Shown here: piece by piece, positions 8,083-13,871 of the stretch
Numbering within the stretch: the first letter of the stretch is position 1
How the letters are laid out: every line of letters begins with the position of its first letter
Assembly: GCA_900088475.1 (NCBI GenBank)
Contig: FLMG01004529.1
Coordinates: 13,937-27,807, forward strand
Direction of reading: 5' to 3'
DNA from: Hyphochytrium catenoides
Lineage: Eukaryota > Sar > Hyphochytriomycetes > Hyphochytriales > Hyphochytriaceae
Length of the DNA: 13,871 bases
Position numbers and translations under genes: made by a program
Notes under the pieces: generated by a model
What the model saw: the letters and a program-made list of their open reading frames with translations, nothing else
The model's database searches: none
What the model was told of the DNA's origin: nothing

Positions 8083-10185
8083 ATGAGTCTCTGCTTAAGA
8101 GCTGGTGCCAGGTAAGAAGGCTGCAGTGCATGTATCTGCCATTTGACGAGATTTTGATGTGAGACTGCCATTGTCCATCAGGTTTGGTACCGCATCCCAC
8201 TTAGGGGTACGGAGGCCCTTATTGCGATCAGTAGCATGTAGATTAGCCCACTCTAGTGTCCCCAAGGCGGCTTCAGGATCACAGCGGACAGAGGCTGCAG
8301 CTCCAGCCGCTCAATCTGCAACCGCTCCCTCGCCTGAGGCCACACCAAGAATTGCCTCTCTAGAGGAAGCACGAGCATGGCTAGAGCAGAACCTTCCCAA
8401 GTGGCAGCCTGGCCTAAAGAGGACAGGCGCACTTGCTCTGAAAGTCGGCATGGTGTCAATCTTTGATGAATGGGGATACAAGCAAAACTGCACTGTCCTG
8501 CAGGTAGGACAAAGGTCCCTGTCAACTTGTCAAGAGAAACCCTTGCTTACTCTGTAGAGTCATACTACTGTCGCTATATCTCTCTGTCCATCCAGTGTCT
8601 ATGTGTTTACTCTTCACTCTGACGATAAGTGTTCTACGCTCTTGGTGCCTGTACCTCCACTACATGCATACTCATTTAGCCTATCGTGCCATGCTGTAGC
8701 TGGACTATAATCAGGTCGTAGAAGTGAAGACAAAGGAAAAGAACGGATACACGGCACTGCAGATTGGCTGCGGAGAGAAAAAGGTGAAGCACGTCACTAG
8801 ACCGCTGATCGGCCACTTTGAGAAACACGGTGTGCCGTTCAAATACAAGCTCTCAGAGTTCAGAGTTAGTGAAGAAGCGCTATTGCCCACAGGTAAGAAG
8901 AGCTCGGAAAGTGGAGAAGGGGACATAATCACTTAGTGGTAGATGTGGGCGCACTTACCGGAAGACCCAAGGGAGCATTAAGAGCGAAGGCAGGGAGTGG
9001 GGAGCAGAGGGCATGGTGCCTTCCATCAGAAAGACAAACGAACGGACATCCTGTACGAGACGATACTGAGACGTTGATGCATCTCCTTCTTGGCCCCTAT
9101 TAAAAAACAAGGAACCAGGATTCACGCGCAGCACTTCGTCCCTGGCCAGTTCGTCGACATCGCGGGTATCAGGTGGGATCTCTTGGTCGTCTAGCTTACG
9201 GCTCCTCCATCTCTCAGTCACTGCAGTTTCGCTATTGGCACCCCGTTAGACTTCTCTTCCTCTTTCTTGCGTCTGTCTCTCTTTGGATTTCGAAATGAAC
9301 GTCAGTCCGTTCTTGCCTTGCTCCATTCACTCCTAGCTCTTGGTTTAGCCATCTATATTCTCTCACACTCTTCGTCCCGGCCGCTCATCTCAATTTCCAT
9401 TGCTCCAGTAAGGGCAAGGGCTTTCAGGGTGTGATGAAGCGCCACAACTTTAAGGGTCTGAGGGCTTCGCACGGTGTCTCCAAGGCTCACAGAAGTCAGG
9501 GTTCCACCGGACAATGCCAGGTGCGAGACGAAAGGAGGAGCTATGATCCATCTTCCGTTACTCTATCTTCTTAGCAGCTTGCTCTTTCCCTCATTCTTCT
9601 CTTCTCTTTCCGTTGAGGACATCTTCTCGACGATCGTTTTCCCGTTTCTTCTGTTTCGCTCGTGTCTCTCCCTCTTCTTAAACCCTGGTATTGTACCAGC
9701 TAACTTCTTCTGTCACAATAGGATCCCGGAAAAGTCTTCAAAGGCAAAAAGATGGCAGGGAGAATGGGCGGAGAAAGAGTCACAAGGGATAATTTGCTGG
9801 TAAGGGAGAAGCTTAGGATTGCGAATAGATTGAGGGTCACTTTGGCTATTGAAGCGAACCATAGGCAAAGACAGAGGGAGAGGAAGAGGGATAGTAGATT
9901 GCCTACGGACTTTAGGTTACTTCTTACATAGGACCCTGCACCGTGACATTGAATACTCTCTTATCATAGGTGGTGAAGATTGACACAGAGCGTGATCTTA
10001 TCTACGTACGAGGATCGGTACCAGGAAACAAGGGGCAGTATGTCGAGATCACGGACGCAAGAAAGAAGGCTCCTGCTTCGCCTCCTCCATTTCCTACCTA
10101 TTTCAAGCTTGAGGGCGAGAGCGTACCAAGAGAGATTATGATGCCTAAGGCCGAGGTGGAGCCCCTATTCGGTGGCGCTCTATAG
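8083..10185 (+). CDS. MRPL3: Mitochondrial ribosomal protein uL3m
   Basis: This is the bacterial-type L3 of the mitochondrial large ribosomal subunit, which binds 23S-like rRNA near the peptidyl transferase centre. The seven exons are 8083-8111, 8182-8503, 8715-8892, 9112-9172, 9409-9520, 9722-9799 and 9970-10185, giving 331 residues. Every junction keeps frame and rebuilds a conserved L3 segment. Residues 1-46 have no acidic residue and Arg at 6, 10, 20, 21, 25 and 30, a typical mitochondrial presequence. The L3 fold starts near residue 88 ([11 protein letters not shown]), followed by [32 protein letters not shown] (197-211), [20 protein letters not shown] (228-247) and the C-terminal GSVPG. 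The PPFPTYF tail resembles animal MRPL3, which favours mitochondrion over plastid. ATG 8083 sits in the tiny first exon, has A at -3, and is needed because the exon 2 frame has no ATG before residue 100. Confidence 0.95.
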
Positions 10186-10720
10186 GAGCATCTCTAGCAA
10201 GCCCGTAGAGGAGCCTAACGGAGAAGGGACGAAGAGAACGTTTCTCCGAACTTATCGCACAGGCCCTGTGGGCTACGCCAGAGCTACACAGTATCACAGC
10301 GTCGCTAATACCATGTACAAGTCATTAATTCCTACATCTACCGCTGCTGCGACAGCAATTTTGCTTGAGAATGTCATGGTTGACGGACCTATGCCCACTC
10401 CAAACAACTCTTTCTTTCCATATTGGTCCCTCCGTCCTATTGGAGTCTCCACAGCTTATCTGGAGTCTCCACAGCTTATCTCTTCTTCTTTTCCCAGCAC
10501 GTATTTTGCTTTCAATGGTCTCTTTACCAGGCATCCTTCTTACAAGTCTTCATCTGCACGTGATCTAAGGCGCAAGTTATCCTTTACGGGAACATGACGT
10601 TATGCGGTGTCTGTCCCTTGTAGAAGCATTAGCTTCAGTGTCAAGTCTTATGATATCATGCTTCGAATGGTCGGATACATTATAGAATGCTAAAGAACAC
10701 TCTTGCTCTATCTTCTTTCT
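10186..10720. other. Tail-to-tail spacer between convergent genes
   Basis: This stretch lies between the MRPL3 stop and the stop of the leftward 659-residue gene, so it should hold both 3' untranslated regions. No AATAAA hexamer is evident for either gene. A 141-codon frame (10172-10597, +) overlaps the end of MRPL3 in another frame but has no ATG at its start and no recognisable motif. I see no further gene. Confidence 0.6.
10441..10480. repeat. Exact 20-base tandem duplication
   Basis: Bases 10441-10460 (TGGAGTCTCCACAGCTTATC) are repeated without change at 10461-10480. The unit contains the palindrome GGAGTCTCC. Exact identity suggests a recent slippage or duplication event, or an assembly artefact. 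Confidence 0.95.
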
Positions 10721-11460
10721 CTAATCCTCATCAGAAGAATCGCTGGTTTCTTCGTCCTCCGACATTTCCTCTTCTCTTCTACTATTACCTCGAAGAAGTG
10801 CGTTAATCTCTTCATTGACTCGATGCATTTCGGCCGAATCTTCCTCTTGTTCCTTCTCACTCTTCTTGCCTCTCTCTCCTCTTGCACCTCCCCTAGTATC
10901 CATAAAGAAAAGAGCTTGCTCCGCAAGGGGTGCTCCTTCCCCTCGGCTTCCGGTGCCATTGGTGCTCTGTGAGCTAGTAGAAGCAAGGAAATAGCCCTGC
11001 GGAAGAGAGAGAGAAACGGCAGCAGAGAAGAAGGGAAAGAAGTATAAGTTAATGATGCCGTTCGCTATAGCAAACAAAGCTTTGCAGCCAGAGAGAGAAA
11101 GACTGAGAGAAACAGGAACCAGAGCAAAGGGCGAAGAGACCAGACAAAACAAGAAAGAGAACGAGCACGTGAGAGCCAAACTAAAGGTGCAAGGGGAAAG
11201 AATGGGTTGGCCTACATCAAACAAGGTGTCCAGAGCCTCGTCACTGAATAAATCTCTGTTACACAGGCTCTCTGTAGGTCCAGGAGCCTGGCCTTTCCGC
11301 ACTATGCGCTCCAAAGCCCTGCGCTCCACTCCATAGACAGAACTTTCAGATCCTGGGGAACCGAATAGGAGAAGAGCGAGATCAAGAGATGAAGCAAGTG
11401 AAGAAATACGTAAATCTCCATTGGTCCCTACTTGAAAGAGAGAGATAATCAAGGGGAAGA

Positions 11461-11501
<41 letters not shown>

Positions 11502-13276
11502 TTCCTTACCTGCCAGAGATGTGGCGAGCCATTGGTGGAAGGCATTAGGAAGAGGAATAGTCGCCTTTGCTTTGATGGAGAAAGAGAGAGAGGGGACATC
11601 AAACAGCTCACAAAGCGTGAGGAGGCCCCGGATAAGCTTTACATATCTAAGGGCAAGAGGACAGAGAAGTCAGACGGTAATCATATGACAGCATTTGGGG
11701 CTATGAGAAAGGCGAGAGATGAGCTTAAGAAAGGACAAAAGGGTTCCCTAGAGATAAGGCGATGATGTACCTTGCGGATGATGATGGTGAGCGCTACTGT
11801 CTAATCCACTCCATCGCCCATATACTCTCTCCCTCTTCCTTCCTCTCTCCCCAATTCCTATTTCCTCTCTCTGTCTCTTCTTCCACCACCCGATCTTCCC
11901 CTCTCGTGCTCTCGATTGTCTCACCTGCTATAAGTCTTGGTGTCTTCGCCATTGCCCACCTTCAACCTCGTTAAGCCTTGGCCGACAATGCCCCTCAACA
12001 TTTCCTCGCAATGGTCTCGAGAGACAACAAGCTGGTTTGCCTGAAGCAAGCTGCATACTGAGGATACAATGTCTAGCAGAGCCTGAAGAAAGAAAGAAGA
12101 AGATGGGGAAGAATGATGAAAAAGAGACGCCAGAGAAATCCAATAGGAGACGGGCTGCGAAAGAGAGAACGATGCCGCACTCCTGCTCCTCTCTTCCTTC
12201 TCTGGGGTCTCGTCCTCATCATCTTCGTCAGAAGAAGATGACGAAGACGAGTCACTTCTAGCTTGATCCCTTTCTGCTCTGCGTAGAGAGAGAAGGAGGA
12301 TGTGCACTACAGTGCATTCTGCTAGCAATTGCGATAGCCCTTCCATCACCGCTTCCACGGTTTCTCTCTCTTTTGCCGCTGTTCTCTCTTTCTCTCTCAC
12401 GGGGTCAAAAAGAGAGTCATGCTGAAGCATAGCTCTCACCCTCACATCACTACTTCTGTACAAGGATTGAGAGAAGAAAGGATGGCGCCAGCAGAGAAAG
12501 AGGAGGCTCCGCCCAACGCTGAGTGTCTCTCGGAGTTCTCTTGCGAGGTCTTTCGTCTCTCCCTCTGGATGACTTACAAAGTAGTCCACCATCTGGTGGG
12601 TGAGGGAAGAGAGAGATGACACTACGGATCGGAATTGTCCGAGGCCATACAGAGAGGATGTAGAAGAGAGAGGGAGAGAGAACAAGCTCTCTCTCACTGC
12701 TTCTACCTGTTTGAGAAGAGAGCGCATCTCTCCTTCGCCTTTGAACCCTTTTGCATTGTTGATATAGAGCAATCTCACCTCTGCAGGACAGAAAGAGGTT
12801 CTGGCAAGAGACTCCAGATAGTCTCCTCTCTCTTCCAAGACCTGGGTGGCCGCCCCAAACGACGCCTTTGTACACAGATTGAAGTCCGGAGAAAAAGGAG
12901 CTTTGTCTCTTCCTTTCTTGCTCTTTTCCTGGGCTGATGCGGAAGAAAGAAAGGCATCTCTTGCCTCACCTATTAGCTGCTTTAGCGTTTCCTGGTGCTG
13001 AGAAAGATTCCTTCTCAAACCGCCTTTGAGCTCCGAGTTCGGAAGAGAGGCGATGGCTGTCTCAAGTCTTTCAAAGAGAAACTCCTCATCCTGGCTGAGC
13101 TTTGACTCGAAGCGCTCAGCGGTGCATTGTTCTATTATTTTCTCTCCGAGCTTTCTGATAAACTTCAGTTCTCTCTTTTGATCTTTGCTGAGCTGTGAAG
13201 CAGGCGGCTTGGGCCGTTTGTCCTGCTCCTTCCCAGCATCTTGGTGCTTTCTCTTTCTGCTCCGGGCCACGGGCAT
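10721..13276 (-). CDS. Unknown, probably nuclear protein with acidic Ser tracts
   Basis: I do not recognise the family. Exons in reading order are 13276-11925, 11646-11510, 11430-11216 and 10996-10721, giving 659 residues. Introns are 278, 79 and 219 bases, all GT-AG with pyrimidine-rich acceptors, and phases match at each junction. The N-terminus (MPVARSRKRKHQDAGK...) is a strong basic, nuclear-localisation-like stretch. Residues from about 25 to 340 look mainly helical and charged. Residues 341-362 form a Ser run followed by Asp/Glu, typical of casein kinase 2 targets in nucleolar proteins. Exons 2 and 3 give a more hydrophobic, globular-looking part (about 390-568). The last exon is charged and ends MSEDEETSDSSDED. 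Met 13276 is chosen because no ATG exists on this strand from 13871 down to it. A ribosome-assembly or chromatin role would be a guess from composition. Confidence 0.75.
11461..11501. repeat. Compound (CA)9(GA)11 microsatellite inside an intron
   Basis: Nine CA units are followed directly by eleven GA units. They make up about half of the 79-base second intron (11509-11431) of the 659-residue gene, where on the coding strand they read (TC)n then (TG)n between donor and acceptor. Confidence 0.95.
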
Positions 13277-13652
13277 CGGTCCTACTTGGTTCACTCTGAT
13301 CTTTCTGCCACCAAGCGATATGACAGTGGGCGGAGAGCCTCTTCACGCCTCGCTATAGCAGAGATCAGTTCAAAGGCCGCAGCGATTAGAGCCCGAGAAG
13401 GTGGTGAAGGCCGTTCGTAAGGTGGGCTAACCAAGGTCTTGAGAGCTTTGCCTTGTGACTACGGAAGCTCGACCGGCAGCAGTCAGATGATGGGCGATGA
13501 GGAAGCAGAAGAAGATTTGATAAAACGCAAAGGGAGAGAGAGAGAGAGAGGACAACGCGAGATAGGAAGACCGCAGGACGAAGGGAGAGAGTACAACTGT
13601 ACGAGAGCAAGAACCGCACGACACAGTGAGAGGAGGAGAAAGAGAGAAAACT
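13277..13652 (-). other. ATG-free 5' leader of the 659-residue gene
   Basis: On the - strand no ATG occurs anywhere between the TATA candidate and the start codon at 13276. The part at 13521-13550 is (CT)n-rich on this strand. Between an acceptor-like CTTCCGTAG (ending near 13464) and a TGA at about 13295 is an open frame of some 55 codons of mixed composition without a Met. It may be chance, or an exon of an upstream-starting form. Confidence 0.4.
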
Positions 13653-13871
13653 CTTTTATAAGAGGGAAAGGCAAGACAGAAAGACAGGATATAAGAGGGA
13701 GCGAGAGAAAGAGGAGGAGCGACCGAGAAACGCGAAAAAGAGAGCGAGCGAGCGCGCGTGAGGGAGAGAGAGTGAGAGAGAGAGAAGAGGGCGCGCGCGC
13801 GCGAGAGAGAGAGAGAGAAAGAGAAAGCGAGAGAGAGAGAGGGAGCAGAGAGGGAAAGAGAGAGAGAGAGA
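13521..13871. repeat. GA-rich purine block with (GC)n core
   Basis: The right end of the window is strongly purine-biased on +, with AG runs at 13533-13550, 13762-13784 and 13804-13818 and many shorter ones. Bases 13791-13803 are an alternating GC run, a sequence class able to adopt Z-DNA. The block lies upstream of the leftward gene and may continue past the window edge. Confidence 0.85.
13653..13660 (-). promoter_or_regulatory. TATA box candidate for the 659-residue gene
   Basis: The - strand reads TATAAAAG, a full TATA consensus, about 377 bases upstream of the first ATG (13276). Transcription would start near 13625-13630 if spacing is typical. The call rests on the consensus match and its position between a purine block and the leader. 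Confidence 0.45.

Noticed and set aside
10172-10597. A 141-codon + strand open frame overlapping the end of MRPL3.
   Set aside because: It begins with GTG rather than ATG, runs out of frame over conserved MRPL3 codons and has no motif.
11771-11796. A 26-base microexon on the - strand between exons 1 and 2 of the 659-residue gene, with a CAGTAG double acceptor and a CAAG|GTAC donor.
   Set aside because: It keeps frame only with a different exon 2 start. Direct splicing from 11925 to 11646 uses a far better pyrimidine-rich acceptor, keeps phase 2, and opens the whole of exon 2.
13116-13346. 76-codon - strand frame over the N-terminal region of the 659-residue gene.
   Set aside because: It is an out-of-frame shadow of the much longer frame, and its start has no ATG in the leader.
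1-13871. CRISPR arrays, tRNA or rRNA genes, transposases, phage or defence genes.
   Set aside because: No regularly spaced repeats, no cloverleaf-like sequence with conserved arms and no mobile-element motifs were seen on reading both strands.

Overview
This window reads as nuclear DNA of a eukaryote. Three genes are interrupted by short GT-AG introns (70 to 278 bases), with donors mostly of the form CAG|GTRNG. Genes lie on both strands, and long CT/GA microsatellites fill the spaces between and inside them. The moderate GC content (judged by eye), the dense intron-rich genes, an intron-bearing bacterial-type M32 carboxypeptidase and a bacterial-like mitochondrial ribosomal protein L3 would suit a protist such as an alveolate or stramenopile alga. 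The lineage cannot be fixed from the sequence alone.

Layout, left to right. Bases 1-805 hold microsatellites and sequence with no gene I can support. Bases 806-1212 hold a tentative two-exon small gene on the + strand. Bases 1213-3520 hold several short open segments on the + strand with good splice-like borders, the best being a tentative final pair of exons at 3152-3520; I could not join them into one confident gene. Bases 3808-5959 on the - strand encode a complete four-exon M32 metallocarboxypeptidase of 508 residues with every family motif, possibly with an extra upstream exon at 6234-6335. Bases 6336-8082 are the spacer between this gene and the divergent gene to its right. The spacer holds a CT-rich tract and then about 1.1 kb of trinucleotide-biased DNA with almost no open frame. 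Bases 8083-10185 on the + strand encode mitochondrial ribosomal protein uL3m (MRPL3, seven exons, 331 residues, clear presequence). Bases 10721-13276 on the - strand encode a four-exon, 659-residue protein I do not recognise, with a basic start resembling a nuclear localisation signal and two Ser/acidic tracts. Its likely TATA box is at 13653-13660, followed by a leader with no ATG. The window ends in a GA-rich block.

The three confident genes show no shared pathway: one hydrolyses peptides from the C-terminus, one is a mitoribosome subunit and one is probably nuclear. They look like ordinary neighbours in a compact genome rather than a functional cluster. I found no CRISPR array, tRNA, rRNA, transposase or defence-like system. 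The points most worth a second look are the AGGT repeats flanking many introns, a tandem NAGNAG acceptor, the possible alternative N-terminus of the carboxypeptidase, the retained bacterial methylation loop in uL3m, and the unknown 659-residue protein.
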